A stretch of DNA of 12,153 nucleotides from contig JAOAAM010000701.1 in assembly GCA_026418875.1 (NCBI GenBank), positions 1 to 12,153 of the forward strand, read 5' to 3'. A program made the translations under genes and the position numbers. This document shows positions 1-7,723 of the stretch, piece after piece (position 1 is the stretch's first letter; each line of letters begins with the position of its first letter). The stretch is from Gemmataceae bacterium (GTDB lineage Bacteria; Planctomycetota; Planctomycetia; Gemmatales; Gemmataceae). The notes under the pieces are model-generated. The model had not been told where the DNA came from, searched no databases, and saw nothing but the letters and a program-made list of their open reading frames with translations.

Positions 1-234
1 ATCGACCGGAATGTGCACGACGCCGGGTTGTCCATCCGCCGGACGTTCCACCCAGCCATAGCTGTTCAGTTTCTTCAGGTCGGCAGCCTGAAGTTCCGCA
101 CGAGTTGGCAGGGCCGATTGCGGTTTCTCAGGCGTCGCCCATAGCAGTAGACCCGCGATCAGTGCCAACACGCTGAGTACTCCGGCGAGCACGCCGATCA
201 CGGTCAACCAAGGAATCGAGTTCGTTTCATTCAT
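1..234 (-). CDS. Small single-pass membrane protein downstream of actF (C-terminus cut by window edge)
   Basis: An open frame of 78 codons runs from an ATG at 234 to the window edge with no stop. Residues about 8-33 form one hydrophobic membrane segment (IPWLTVIGVLAG onward, ending LLLWATPEK). A short soluble part follows with the words LNSYGWVER and GVVHIPVD. From memory, small proteins with a 'YGWVD...GV(V/I)xIPIDRAM' pattern sit beside SCO and cytochrome oxidase genes in many bacteria; this is recollection, not a search result. The start lies 23 bp after the actF stop on the same strand, behind a G-rich stretch (CGGGGG) that is only a weak ribosome binding site. It is therefore probably the next operon member. 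Its biochemical function is unknown; a small accessory or assembly factor of the ACIII/oxidase locus is an inference. Confidence 0.7.
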   Translation of the reverse strand, partial: MNETNSIPWLTVIGVLAGVLSVLALIAGLLLWATPEKPQSALPTRAELQAADLKKLNSYGWVERPADGQPGVVHIPVD

Positions 235-257
235 CGTGGCCCCCGAGCAATGGCTCC

Positions 258-1430
258 CTATTCGTTGTGATGCTTCATCGACGCTGCCAGGTTCGGATCA
301 CGAACCGGGAGGGGACGGTTGGATTGCAAGCTGTGCGCCACCCAGGCAAAGACGGCGGCGGTCAGTCCCACGCTAGCCGTGAGGTCCAGCCAACTCAGGG
401 AAAAGCCTTCGTTGTGGAGAACGGGCATCACCTGCCAATAGAGATCCACGAAATGCATGAACACGAGCCATCCGGCAGCGACGCCGAGCCGCCAGGGTGT
501 CCGTTTGGCCTCACGAGGCAGCAACCACAGGAACGGAAGGACAAAATGCCCCACGGCTAAAAACAGCGTCAACGCACGCCATGATCCCGTCATTCGTTGG
601 ATGTACCACGGCGTCTCTTCGCTTAGATTCGCGTACCAGATGAGGAAATACTGCGAGAAACTGACGTACGCCCAGAAAATCGTAAAGCCGAACAACAACT
701 TGCCCAGGTCATGGAGATGCTCGACCGTGATGGCGGTCAAACCGGTTGCCCGTAAGGCAAGGGCGAATAGCGTGATGACGGCCAGCGAACCGACGATCGC
801 CCCGGCCCAGTAAACCACCCCGAAGATCGTCGAGTACCAGTGCCAATCCAGACTCATCAACCAGTCGAAGGCGGCAAACGTCGTCGTGACCCCCAAAATC
901 AGCAAGCCCGTCGGGCTGTGCCACCGCATCCGCCGCAGCGAGGAGGGGTCACCCGTTTCGTCGTGTCGCAGCGACCAACGTCGTAACCTCCAAGCCATCC
1001 AGACCCACGCAGCCAAGAAAAAAATGGTTCGCCCGATGAAGAACGGCTGGTTCAAATACGCCTTCTTTTTCTCCCAGACTGCATCCGGATGCTCGATCCA
1101 GCCGTGGGTGTGTCGGAGATTCAGCAGGAGCGGTAGCGCGAGGAGCGACAAGGGGACAATGACGAATGCCAATTGCTCAGGAATTCGCCGGATGACGACG
1201 GACCAAACCGCCCCCGTGACGTGATGGAGCATGGCCCAGAATAAACCACCGACCGCCAGGCTGACGGCGAAGACCCATGCCGTCAGGTAAGAGAAGGCGA
1301 ACTGCCGCGGGCTGATCGCCCAACCCACCAGGGTCAACACGAGCGCGCCGAGCGATACACCGGCGAGCAACCGCGGCAGCTTCCGCGGATCCACCGAAGC
1401 CGTTGCAGCGAACCCCGTCGTCGTGCTCAT
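258..1430 (-). CDS. actF: Alternative complex III subunit ActF, NrfD-like membrane protein
   Basis: This 390-residue polytopic membrane protein has about ten predicted helices. It is the second NrfD/PsrC-like quinol-interacting membrane subunit of ACIII, paired with ActC in the membrane. Family-typical stretches are visible: SYLTAWVF followed by GGLFWAMLHHVTGAVW (about residues 47-76), and FWAYVSFSQYFLIWYAN near residues 252-268, followed by EETPWY. The length is usual for ActF. The ATG at 1430 overlaps the actE stop as ATGA and is preceded by GGAG eight bases upstream, so the start is well supported. The soluble C-terminus ends in MKHHNE. Established knowledge: ActC and ActF form the membrane core of the complex, and ActC carries the quinol site. 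The role of ActF in proton movement is proposed but less settled. Confidence 0.93.
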   Translation of the reverse strand: MSTTTGFAATASVDPRKLPRLLAGVSLGALVLTLVGWAISPRQFAFSYLTAWVFAVSLAVGGLFWAMLHHVTGAVWSVVIRRIPEQLAFVIVPLSLLALPLLLNLRHTHGWIEHPDAVWEKKKAYLNQPFFIGRTIFFLAAWVWMAWRLRRWSLRHDETGDPSSLRRMRWHSPTGLLILGVTTTFAAFDWLMSLDWHWYSTIFGVVYWAGAIVGSLAVITLFALALRATGLTAITVEHLHDLGKLLFGFTIFWAYVSFSQYFLIWYANLSEETPWYIQRMTGSWRALTLFLAVGHFVLPFLWLLPREAKRTPWRLGVAAGWLVFMHFVDLYWQVMPVLHNEGFSLSWLDLTASVGLTAAVFAWVAHSLQSNRPLPVRDPNLAASMKHHNE

Positions 1431-2101
1431 GGTTGTTTCTCCAGTTCGCCTCGATGCTCCGGTGGAACGTCATCCAGCGTGGCGTGCTGACTTCGTTGAA
1501 GCACTCGCACCCAGGCGACGATCGCCCATCGGTCGGACGGTTTGATCTGGGCCGCGTAGGGCAGCATGGTGTTTCGGCCATTCGCAATCACGTGATAGAT
1601 TTCGCCGTCCGGCATCTCGCGGTACTTCGGCAGATGCAAGTTCGCCACGCCGACCATGCCGTATTTCGTGGTGATGCCATCACCGTAACCAGCATCCCCG
1701 TGGCACACGGCACAAAAAATGCCATACCGCTCACGGCCACGTTCCAGCAACTCCTTCGTCAGCGGGACAGGGATTCGTCGGATGAATTCTTCGGGTGGTT
1801 GTGCCCCGGGTTCGCGGGCGACCACACCCCGATAAAATGCGGCGTCCTCGCGCAAAAAGTCCGGGTTTGCCGTCAGCACGCCGGCATCGGCAGCATAGTT
1901 GGCCCCGCCGAAAGGTATTGTCCCCGGGACCAGCGGTCGCATCGCTCGACCATCCGCAAAGAACCGGCTCTGGCCTTGAGCCTTATACTTCGGCTGATCA
2001 CTCATGTCCTGAAAGATCTCGCGGGGCGGGTCCATGCTGGTTTGCCCGCGGCAGCCCGCCAGCAACAAAAAGCCGAGGCAAACAATCCAGCCTTTTCGCA
2101 T
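1427..2101 (-). CDS. actE: Alternative complex III subunit ActE, monohaem cytochrome c lipoprotein
   Basis: This 224-residue exported cytochrome c begins with a short lipoprotein signal, [17 protein letters not shown], whose lipobox cysteine is residue 17. One haem c motif, CAVCH, lies at residues 130-134 and is followed by GDAGYGDG. Met179 in NTMLPYA is the likely distal haem ligand. Before the haem lies an ActE-like segment, DQPKYKAQ followed by DGRAMRPLVPGT (residues 35-61), which resembles the N-terminal arm that packs on the complex. ActE is the electron exit subunit of ACIII, taking electrons from ActA and passing them to a soluble cytochrome or an oxidase. The start is firm: an AGGAGG sequence lies seven bases before the ATG, and the ATG shares one base with the actCD stop (TGATG). 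The stop overlaps the actF start. Confidence 0.93.
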   Translation of the reverse strand: MRKGWIVCLGFLLLAGCRGQTSMDPPREIFQDMSDQPKYKAQGQSRFFADGRAMRPLVPGTIPFGGANYAADAGVLTANPDFLREDAAFYRGVVAREPGAQPPEEFIRRIPVPLTKELLERGRERYGIFCAVCHGDAGYGDGITTKYGMVGVANLHLPKYREMPDGEIYHVIANGRNTMLPYAAQIKPSDRWAIVAWVRVLQRSQHATLDDVPPEHRGELEKQP

Positions 2102-4125
2102 CAGGCCACCTCCTCGACGGGCATCAACTCGACAGCACCGGCGTCGGCGAGCAGGCGGGCCGTCGTTTCGTCTGCCTCCTCGACGGAGACAAAGAAGGCG
2201 TCATCGGTCACACGTTCAAAATTCTTCACGCCAAAGAGAGGATGGTACAGCTTCGGCAGGCCGCATTTCCAAAGCAATCCGCCCACCGTGGCGAAGGCAG
2301 CGAAGAGCACCGTCATCTCAAAGGCCACCGGCACGAATCCTTGCCAAGTCCCCGGTTGTTTACCCCCAACGATAATGGGATATTCCACGCCGTGGATGTA
2401 CCACATTCCAAGCAGACCAAGCGTCAATCCGAACAACCCCCCGGCAAGCGTGAACCACGGCAGCGGCGACCTTCTAAGCTTCATCGCTGCGATCAACTCA
2501 TGCGCCGGGTAGGGTGCATAAGCATCCACGCCCGCGATTCCCCGGTCGGCCAATCGTCGCAACGCCTCACTTAACGAAGCCACACTAGAAAAGCGGGCGA
2601 CCAAGGTTCGCTTCTCGGGCCAACGCGATGAAAGTGACGTGATGGACGCCCCGGCTGTTGATCCCCCGGCCGTTGACGTCCCGGCCGCTGATGCCGCCGC
2701 CGATGGCTGACCCGGCATGGATTCATGGGGCAGCAACAGTTTCATCTCCGCAATCGATATGGCCGGCAGCAGGCGGACAAAAATCAGCAACAGCAGAAAG
2801 AACAATCCGAACGCGCCCACCATCTGCAACACGTCCACCCATGTCGGCACGAACATCCCCCAACTCGCGGGGAGAAAATCGCGGTGCAGGCTGGTGACGA
2901 TGATGACGAATCGTTCGAACCACATCCCTACGTTGACGAGAATGGAGGCGACAAACAACACCCAAGCGTTGGTGCGGAAGCGCCGGACCCAGAACAACTG
3001 CGGCACCAAGACATTACACGAGACCATGATCCAGTAACTCCAGCCATATGGGCCAAACGCACGGTTCAAAAACACGAACCGCTCGGTCTCGTTCGCGCTG
3101 TACCAAGCCGAGAAGAACTCGACACCGTAGGCGTAACCGACCATCAAGCCGGTGGCGAGGAGCACCTTGGCCATGTGGTCCAGATGCCGGTCGGTGATAT
3201 AGTCTTGCAGCTTGAACAACTGCCGCATCGGAATCATCAGAGTCAGGACCATGGCAAAGCCGGAGAAGATGGCCCCCGCGACGAAGTAAGGCGGGAAGAT
3301 GGTCGCATGCCAACCAGGCAACACCGAGGTGGCGAAATCCATACTCACGACGGAGTGAACGCTGACGACGAGCGGAGTCGCCAGCCCAGCGAGCAAGAGG
3401 TAAGCGGATTCGTAGTGCCGCCAGTGTCGCACCGAACCGCGCCAACCCAATGCCAAGATGCCGAAGATCACCTGTCGCGTTCTCGACTTGGCTCGGTCGC
3501 GGAGGGTGGCGAGGTCCGGGACCAGACCAAGGTACCAGAACAACAGCGAAACGGTGAAATACGTGCCGATCGCGAAAGCATCCCAGACGAGTGGGCTGTA
3601 AAACTGCGGCCAGATCGCCTGGTCATTGGGCAACGGGGCGAAGAACCAAAGCATCCAGATTCGGCCGACGTGGATCGTCGGGAAGATACCCGCGCAGATG
3701 ACGGCGAAGAGGGTCATCGCCTCGGCGAAGCGGTTGATGCTGGTGCGCCATTTCTGCCGGAACAAGAAAAGGATGGCCGAGATCAAAGTGCCCGCATGAC
3801 CGATACCAATCCAGAAGACGAGGTTGGTAATGTCGAAGGCCCAACCGACGGGTTGGTTCAGCCCCCAGACGCCGACACCCGTAACGATCAGATAGACGGC
3901 CGCGAAAATGCCGCCGAGAGTCACCAAACCGGAAAGGATGAACCCATACCACCACCACCGTGGAGCTGGCGTCTCAGTCATGCGACTGATGGTTTCCGTG
4001 ACGTCCGCGAGGGTATGCTGCCCGGAGAGGTAATCGCCCGAAGCTGCGGGATGACCTTCCGAGCCGTGGGCGTCGGTCCGCATCTCGATTGACGACGTCA
4101 GGGCATCGGCTTGCAAGTTCATCAT
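2101..4125 (-). CDS. actCD: Alternative complex III subunits ActC and ActD fused in one polypeptide
   Basis: The protein has 674 residues from the ATG at 4125. Residues 1 to about 480 are ActC, an NrfD/PsrC integral membrane quinol-oxidising subunit. About ten helices can be drawn, including the conserved [19 protein letters not shown] segment and HVGRIW. Residues about 480-503 are an Ala/Ser/Gly/Thr linker with short repeats. Residues about 505-674 match ActD (DUF3341): an N-terminal VARF...[12 protein letters not shown] region, two helices ([12 protein letters not shown] onward, then [12 protein letters not shown] onward), and a C-terminal [10 protein letters not shown] segment. In described ACIII operons ActC and ActD are normally separate genes. 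The ATG at 4125 gives a 4-bp ATGA overlap with actB and is followed at once by a second ATG (4122). An upstream TTG at 4155 would add ten residues and overlap actB more; I consider it less likely. No strong Shine-Dalgarno is seen, which fits coupling to actB. Confidence 0.92.
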   Translation of the reverse strand: MMNLQADALTSSIEMRTDAHGSEGHPAASGDYLSGQHTLADVTETISRMTETPAPRWWWYGFILSGLVTLGGIFAAVYLIVTGVGVWGLNQPVGWAFDITNLVFWIGIGHAGTLISAILFLFRQKWRTSINRFAEAMTLFAVICAGIFPTIHVGRIWMLWFFAPLPNDQAIWPQFYSPLVWDAFAIGTYFTVSLLFWYLGLVPDLATLRDRAKSRTRQVIFGILALGWRGSVRHWRHYESAYLLLAGLATPLVVSVHSVVSMDFATSVLPGWHATIFPPYFVAGAIFSGFAMVLTLMIPMRQLFKLQDYITDRHLDHMAKVLLATGLMVGYAYGVEFFSAWYSANETERFVFLNRAFGPYGWSYWIMVSCNVLVPQLFWVRRFRTNAWVLFVASILVNVGMWFERFVIIVTSLHRDFLPASWGMFVPTWVDVLQMVGAFGLFFLLLLIFVRLLPAISIAEMKLLLPHESMPGQPSAAASAAGTSTAGGSTAGASITSLSSRWPEKRTLVARFSSVASLSEALRRLADRGIAGVDAYAPYPAHELIAAMKLRRSPLPWFTLAGGLFGLTLGLLGMWYIHGVEYPIIVGGKQPGTWQGFVPVAFEMTVLFAAFATVGGLLWKCGLPKLYHPLFGVKNFERVTDDAFFVSVEEADETTARLLADAGAVELMPVEEVA
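2651..2695 (-). repeat. Three 15-bp tandem repeats in the ActC-ActD linker
   Basis: Three adjacent 15-bp units each begin CCGGC on the plus strand (2651-2665, 2666-2680, 2681-2695). They differ at a few positions. On the coding strand they give five-residue units of the form G(T/G/A)S(T/I)(A/T) in the linker joining the ActC and ActD parts. The repeat is in frame and probably sets linker length; it has no other visible role. Confidence 0.75.
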
Positions 4126-6902
4126 GACATCAAGGCCGGATTCGGGTTGCGCCAACGCACCCGGTAAGTGGTGCGCGGCTTGGTGTTCAATTCACCGAGA
4201 AGCGAATAATTGTCGTCCTGATGTTTCAAGCGGGCGACTCGGCTGTTCGGATCGGACAAGTTCCCGAACGTGATCGCTGCCGCCGGGCAGGCTTGGGCGC
4301 AGGCAGGCACCACCGCTCCGTCGGGCAACGACCCATCGCCGCCCTTGAGTTTCGCCCCGATTTTGGCACGTTCGATCCGCTGCACGCAATAGGTGCATTT
4401 TTCCATGACGCCGCGCATCCGCACGGTGACATCGGGGTTTTTCTGCATTTTGAGCGTTTCAGCCATCCCGTGGTCGGCTAACGGCCCCAGCCGCAGTTCG
4501 TCCAATGGTCGTTGATGGTAATCAAACCAGTTGAATCGCCGCGCTTTGTAAGGACAGTTGTTTAAGCAATAGCGGGTGCCCACGCAACGGTTGTAGACTT
4601 GCAAATTCAAACCTTCGGGCGAATGAACCGAGGCATTGACCGGACAGACCGGCTCACAGGGAGCCGACTCGCAATGCACGCACATGACGGGCTGCGATAC
4701 GAACCCCTCGGGGGTGTCGGGGTCGCCCAGCAGGTAGCGATCCATGCGGATCCAGTGCATCTCCCGACCGCGGATCACCTCTTCCTTGCCCACGATGGGG
4801 ATGTTGTTCTCCGCCTGGCAGGCGATCACGCAGGCCGAGCAACCCGTGCAGGCCGTCAGGTCGATCACCATGCCCCATTGATTTGGCCCGTCGAACGTCG
4901 GTGGCACAGCCAAGTCGAGCGACTTGCGTCCATGATGGCCGTCGGCGTGATGGTCCGAAGGACTCTGGCCCAGGTTCCGCACCCGGGCCAAGTCTCGACC
5001 TTCCATGCGCCCGTGCTCTTGGGTGATGGCGAGTTCGCGCCGGCCCGGGACTCTCTCGATGGGCACGCCGCTGGCGAAACCGGGGGCCGTCTCCGCTGGC
5101 AAGCTGAGACATCCCTCGGCATGTCCGGGCACAATCAAAGCGGGCAAGACCGTGTTCTGCACGCTCAGCAAATCGCCCGATCGAATCTGAAGTTGCTCCG
5201 CCGTGCGCGGACCGACGAGGACTGCGGAGTCCCACGTCAATTTCGTGACCGGATCGGGCAATTCTTGGAGCCAGCCGTTGCGCCGCCGACCCAGGTAGGT
5301 CCGGTACTCGAGGAAACGAGCCACCTCGGGCAACTGTCCTTCGCCGGTCGCCCTCGGTTGATAGGCGGCGGCGGCTTCCTCGATGGCAGTCTTCCGGCAT
5401 TCGACAGCCACGGGTGGCAATTTGCTATCTTTCCAGACCCCCTCATGCAACCAGCGACGGAAACTGAGGTCATCCGTGCGTCCACTGCGTCGGGCGAACG
5501 AACGTCGGACAATCTCAAATCCATCGGTCAAATCATATTTCAACAATCGAGCGAGCAATTCGAGCGGCGTTCGGCCATCGTACAGCGGAGCGATGAGCGG
5601 TTGGACGGGGGCATAGGTGCCATCGCGGGTTTCTGTATCGCCCCAGGATTCGAGATAATGAGCGGCGGGTAATTCCCAACCACCGGCTTGCTGAGGATAG
5701 AAATTCAATCGGACCAGATTCGGGGCGGAGCCGTCGAATCCAGGATCACCGAGGATGACCAGCGTTTCGATTTGTTTGCGGTCCAAAGCATCCGTTAAAC
5801 GTGACAGGGGTTCGCCGGGAAGCTCTGCGTTCCGACGGTATTCCACGGTCGTACCCCGATTTTGCAGCATTTCGTTCAGGTGGTGGGCCAAGGCGTGGAC
5901 GAGGGGGGGCTGCCGCGGGCCGACCATGACGAGCGAATTACCCGGGTGTTGTTTCAAGTCGTCGGCGACGGCGGTCAACCAAGCCGTGGGAACACCGGGC
6001 AATTCCGCGGACTCACCTCGTAGGATCCGCCAAAGGGCCAGCGCGTAATCGACGATGCGAGAGGCTGGGAGGGGCAGGCGGTGGTCGGCATTCATGCCGG
6101 TGATGGTGACGTTCGGCTCCACGACATAGAGCCGGTTCATCTTTTTGGCTCGCCGTCCCCCCGCGAAACCGCGGGAGTGGCGCACCATCTCCACATCGCA
6201 ACCCAAAGGATCCGCGTCAAGGCACAATAAGACGTGCGCCTGGTCCAACCGCCAAGTGACCGTCATGGCGGAGCCGAATGCCAGTGCGGTCCCGGCCCGG
6301 CTGTTGACGTCAACCAGCGGGGAGTGAGCGCACCATAATGCTTCCGGCGCGACTTGTTGCTGGTACTCTCGTAGCATCCGCAGAGCCGGGGATGGGATCG
6401 CCTCCACGAGAAAGGCGAGGCCGCGGCCTCGATTTTTCAAATGTTTGTCGAAATGGGAAGCAGCCCAGGCGTCGAACTCTTCCCACGTCGATGGGTTCCC
6501 ATCCCGGCGAACCTCTTTCGCCCGGTGCGGATCGTACAGGTCGAGGACGCTCGCTTGCGCCCAAACGTCGGTGGCACCGGCCGTCGTCGGGTGAAGTGGG
6601 TTCCCCTCGATTTTCGTCGGCCGCCCCTCGTGACTCTCGACGATGACGGGCAAGCTTGATTCAGGGCGAGGAATGCTCGTGGCATAAAACGTCGGCAGCC
6701 CTGGAACCATTTCCTCCGGTTGCCGCGCAAACGGCAAGATCTCGTGGCTGGGGCGACGACAACCGATCATCCCCGCCAGACCCAGGGATGCTGCCATCAG
6801 TTGTAAAAACCGCCGTCGATCGAAGCCGACACCAATGGCCTCGCCGGTTGATTCAAACCAGTTCTCCAGACCAGGAAATTCGTAGTCGGAGGGACGACTC
6901 AT
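4122..6902 (-). CDS. actB: Alternative complex III subunit ActB: molybdopterin-enzyme-like domain plus four-cluster Fe-S domain
   Basis: The protein has 926 residues from the ATG at 6902. Residues 28-48 carry a twin-arginine-type signal, DRRRFLQLM, then a hydrophobic stretch ending GMIGC48, a possible lipobox. Residues about 50-670 resemble the molybdopterin oxidoreductase fold ([20 protein letters not shown]). They lack the N-terminal Fe-S cysteine motif, as expected for ActB, which in solved ACIII structures carries no molybdenum cofactor. The C-terminal ferredoxin-like domain begins near residue 678. It contains [11 protein letters not shown] (from C685), [14 protein letters not shown] (from C741), [12 protein letters not shown] (from C773), CTYC (C836) and CAQACP (C868). 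A Thr replaces one cysteine in the third group, consistent with one [3Fe-4S] and three [4Fe-4S] clusters. The start overlaps the actA stop as ATGA, with AGGGG eight bases upstream. A frame extension to 7574 overlaps all of actA and is rejected. Confidence 0.94.
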   Translation of the reverse strand: MSRPSDYEFPGLENWFESTGEAIGVGFDRRRFLQLMAASLGLAGMIGCRRPSHEILPFARQPEEMVPGLPTFYATSIPRPESSLPVIVESHEGRPTKIEGNPLHPTTAGATDVWAQASVLDLYDPHRAKEVRRDGNPSTWEEFDAWAASHFDKHLKNRGRGLAFLVEAIPSPALRMLREYQQQVAPEALWCAHSPLVDVNSRAGTALAFGSAMTVTWRLDQAHVLLCLDADPLGCDVEMVRHSRGFAGGRRAKKMNRLYVVEPNVTITGMNADHRLPLPASRIVDYALALWRILRGESAELPGVPTAWLTAVADDLKQHPGNSLVMVGPRQPPLVHALAHHLNEMLQNRGTTVEYRRNAELPGEPLSRLTDALDRKQIETLVILGDPGFDGSAPNLVRLNFYPQQAGGWELPAAHYLESWGDTETRDGTYAPVQPLIAPLYDGRTPLELLARLLKYDLTDGFEIVRRSFARRSGRTDDLSFRRWLHEGVWKDSKLPPVAVECRKTAIEEAAAAYQPRATGEGQLPEVARFLEYRTYLGRRRNGWLQELPDPVTKLTWDSAVLVGPRTAEQLQIRSGDLLSVQNTVLPALIVPGHAEGCLSLPAETAPGFASGVPIERVPGRRELAITQEHGRMEGRDLARVRNLGQSPSDHHADGHHGRKSLDLAVPPTFDGPNQWGMVIDLTACTGCSACVIACQAENNIPIVGKEEVIRGREMHWIRMDRYLLGDPDTPEGFVSQPVMCVHCESAPCEPVCPVNASVHSPEGLNLQVYNRCVGTRYCLNNCPYKARRFNWFDYHQRPLDELRLGPLADHGMAETLKMQKNPDVTVRMRGVMEKCTYCVQRIERAKIGAKLKGGDGSLPDGAVVPACAQACPAAAITFGNLSDPNSRVARLKHQDDNYSLLGELNTKPRTTYRVRWRNPNPALMS

Positions 6903-7486
6903 CGATGGCACCCCTGACAAGATTGCGGCGGATTCACCTTCTGTTCCGTTGACACCGGATGCCGGTGACAATCCAAGCACCAGCCCATGGTCAGTGGTTC
7001 CGCATGTCGGACGACATCCATTTGAGCGATTGGCCCATGGCAACTGGTGCAATCCACGCCGGCCTTTACGTGAGCGGCATGGTTGAAGTAAGCGAAATCC
7101 GGGACGCGATGCACCCGTTTCCACGGAATCGGCGCTTTCGCGTCTGCCTTCCGTGGGTCGGGGTCCCAACCTTCCCGGACTTGAGAAAGGATCGGGTCTG
7201 TGTTTCTCACCAAGGTGTGGCAGTTGTTGCAGGTCTGCGTCGGCGGCACGGTCGCATGCGGCGAGTCCTCGACATGGACATGACAATATCGGCAGTCCAA
7301 TCCCAAGCGACCGGCATGGATGCTGTGCGAAAATGGTACTGGCTGTGCGGGGGCGTAACCGACTCTCGTAAATTTCGGCGAGGCATAGTAGTACAACGCC
7401 CCCAGCGCGAGAACCAAACCGGCGATCAAAGCTCCGCCGATTCCTCGCAACCACCAGTCCGCCCGTGGTGTGAAGATCGTCGGCAA
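6899..7486 (-). CDS. actA: Alternative complex III subunit ActA, pentahaem cytochrome c
   Basis: The protein has 195 residues. An N-terminal membrane anchor spans about residues 14-34, followed by a periplasmic domain with five CxxCH haem c motifs: CRYCH (C65), CNNCH (C86), CTSCH (C146), CLDCH (C170) and CQGCH (C190). The last haem motif is one residue from the C-terminus. Five haems plus an N-terminal helix is the ActA signature; the subunit relays electrons from the ActB Fe-S wire toward ActE. Extra histidines before the first motif (FSHSIH) and near FNHAAH are likely axial ligands. The start is a TTG at 7486-7484, supported by AGGAG six bases upstream (7497-7493). No upstream in-frame ATG suits. 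It is the first gene of the operon, with 237 bp of non-coding sequence before it. Confidence 0.92.
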   Translation of the reverse strand: MPTIFTPRADWWLRGIGGALIAGLVLALGALYYYASPKFTRVGYAPAQPVPFSHSIHAGRLGLDCRYCHVHVEDSPHATVPPTQTCNNCHTLVRNTDPILSQVREGWDPDPRKADAKAPIPWKRVHRVPDFAYFNHAAHVKAGVDCTSCHGPIAQMDVVRHAEPLTMGWCLDCHRHPVSTEQKVNPPQSCQGCHR

Positions 7487-7492
7487 GCGTGG

Positions 7493-7497
7493 CTCCT
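7493..7497 (-). promoter_or_regulatory. Shine-Dalgarno site deciding the TTG start of actA
   Basis: The minus strand reads AGGAG, then six bases (CCACGC), then TTG at 7486-7484. The good match and spacing are the main reason for accepting a TTG initiation codon for actA. Confidence 0.7.
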
Positions 7498-7544
7498 GTG
7501 CGAAAGAGTGACGTCGCGTCAGATGGTTGAAACAAAATCGGCAA

Positions 7545-7568
7545 ACTTCGTGCCATTTGGAACGAAGT
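7545..7568. promoter_or_regulatory. 24-bp dyad upstream of actA, possible operator or 5'-UTR hairpin
   Basis: On the plus strand ACTTCGT (7545-7551) and ACGAAGT (7562-7568) are perfect 7-bp inverted arms. Inside them, after one mismatched pair, CCA and TGG continue the symmetry around a central TT. Thus 10 of 11 possible pairs match about a 2-bp centre. The element lies 59 bp before the actA start codon, where an operator could control the operon. It could equally be a leader RNA hairpin. No regulator is identifiable from the window. Confidence 0.45.
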
Positions 7569-7643
7569 CCCCACGCTGCGATCTCGAAAAGACCTGCGAC
7601 GAGGACTGGCGTCAGTCTACGCCGTGATGATGCGGCGGTTTAA

Positions 7644-7662
7644 CAAAAAACCGCAAGTGCGG
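7644..7662 (-). terminator. Probable rho-independent terminator of the WD40 gene
   Basis: On the minus strand CCGC-ACTT-GCGG forms a 4-bp all-GC stem with a tetraloop, followed directly by TTTTTTG. It lies about 60 bp after the WD40 stop codon and before actA. The stem is short, so confidence is moderate. The distal arm could instead pair downstream (7 bp, GCGGTTT with AAACCGC, 7635-7654), a mutually exclusive fold. Confidence 0.5.
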
Positions 7663-7668
7663 ATTCGT

Positions 7669-7711
7669 CTTGGTTCGATTGGCGTGAACCTGTCGAAATA
7701 CTGGAACCAAG
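7669..7711. repeat. 8-bp inverted repeat just after the WD40 stop
   Basis: CTTGGTTC (7669-7676) and GAACCAAG (7704-7711) on the plus strand are perfect inverted arms with a 27-base spacer. A further GAACC (7686-7690) in the spacer could compete for the left arm. On the minus strand this would be a 3'-UTR stem-loop lying between the WD40 stop codon and the probable terminator. Function is not known. Confidence 0.4.
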
Positions 7712-7723
7712 GGAGGGCCAAAG

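Noticed and set aside
1403..2512. Plus-strand open frame of 369 codons
   Set aside because: It is antisense to actE and to the end of actCD, both firmly identified, and has no recognisable family features.
2725..4092. Long plus-strand open frame of 455 codons
   Set aside because: It lies antisense to ActC. Its composition is highly charged (Glu, Gln, Asp, Arg, His) with no domain, as expected for the complement of hydrophobic codons in GC-rich DNA.
4126..4155. TTG start ten codons upstream for ActC
   Set aside because: It has no good ribosome binding site and a longer overlap with actB. The ATG at 4125 gives a standard ATGA junction.
4599..5672. Plus-strand open frame of 357 codons
   Set aside because: It is antisense to the ActB ferredoxin and late molybdo-like region, and no motif was recognised.
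7487..7560. A -35/-10 promoter for the act operon (for example TTGCCG)
   Set aside because: No plausible -10 box lies at 16-18 bp spacing, and planctomycete promoters are not reliably recognised by eye.
6903..7574. Upstream extension of the actB frame, giving a 1150-residue protein
   Set aside because: It would overlap the whole pentahaem ActA gene in another frame. The extra 224 residues have no ActB features, whereas the ATG at 6902 sits just before the twin-arginine signal and overlaps the actA stop.
7604..7617. Hairpin GACTG-GCGT-CAGTC as a second terminator or operator
   Set aside because: The stem is only 5 bp, with no T tract on either strand. Short dyads of this size are expected by chance in such a gap.
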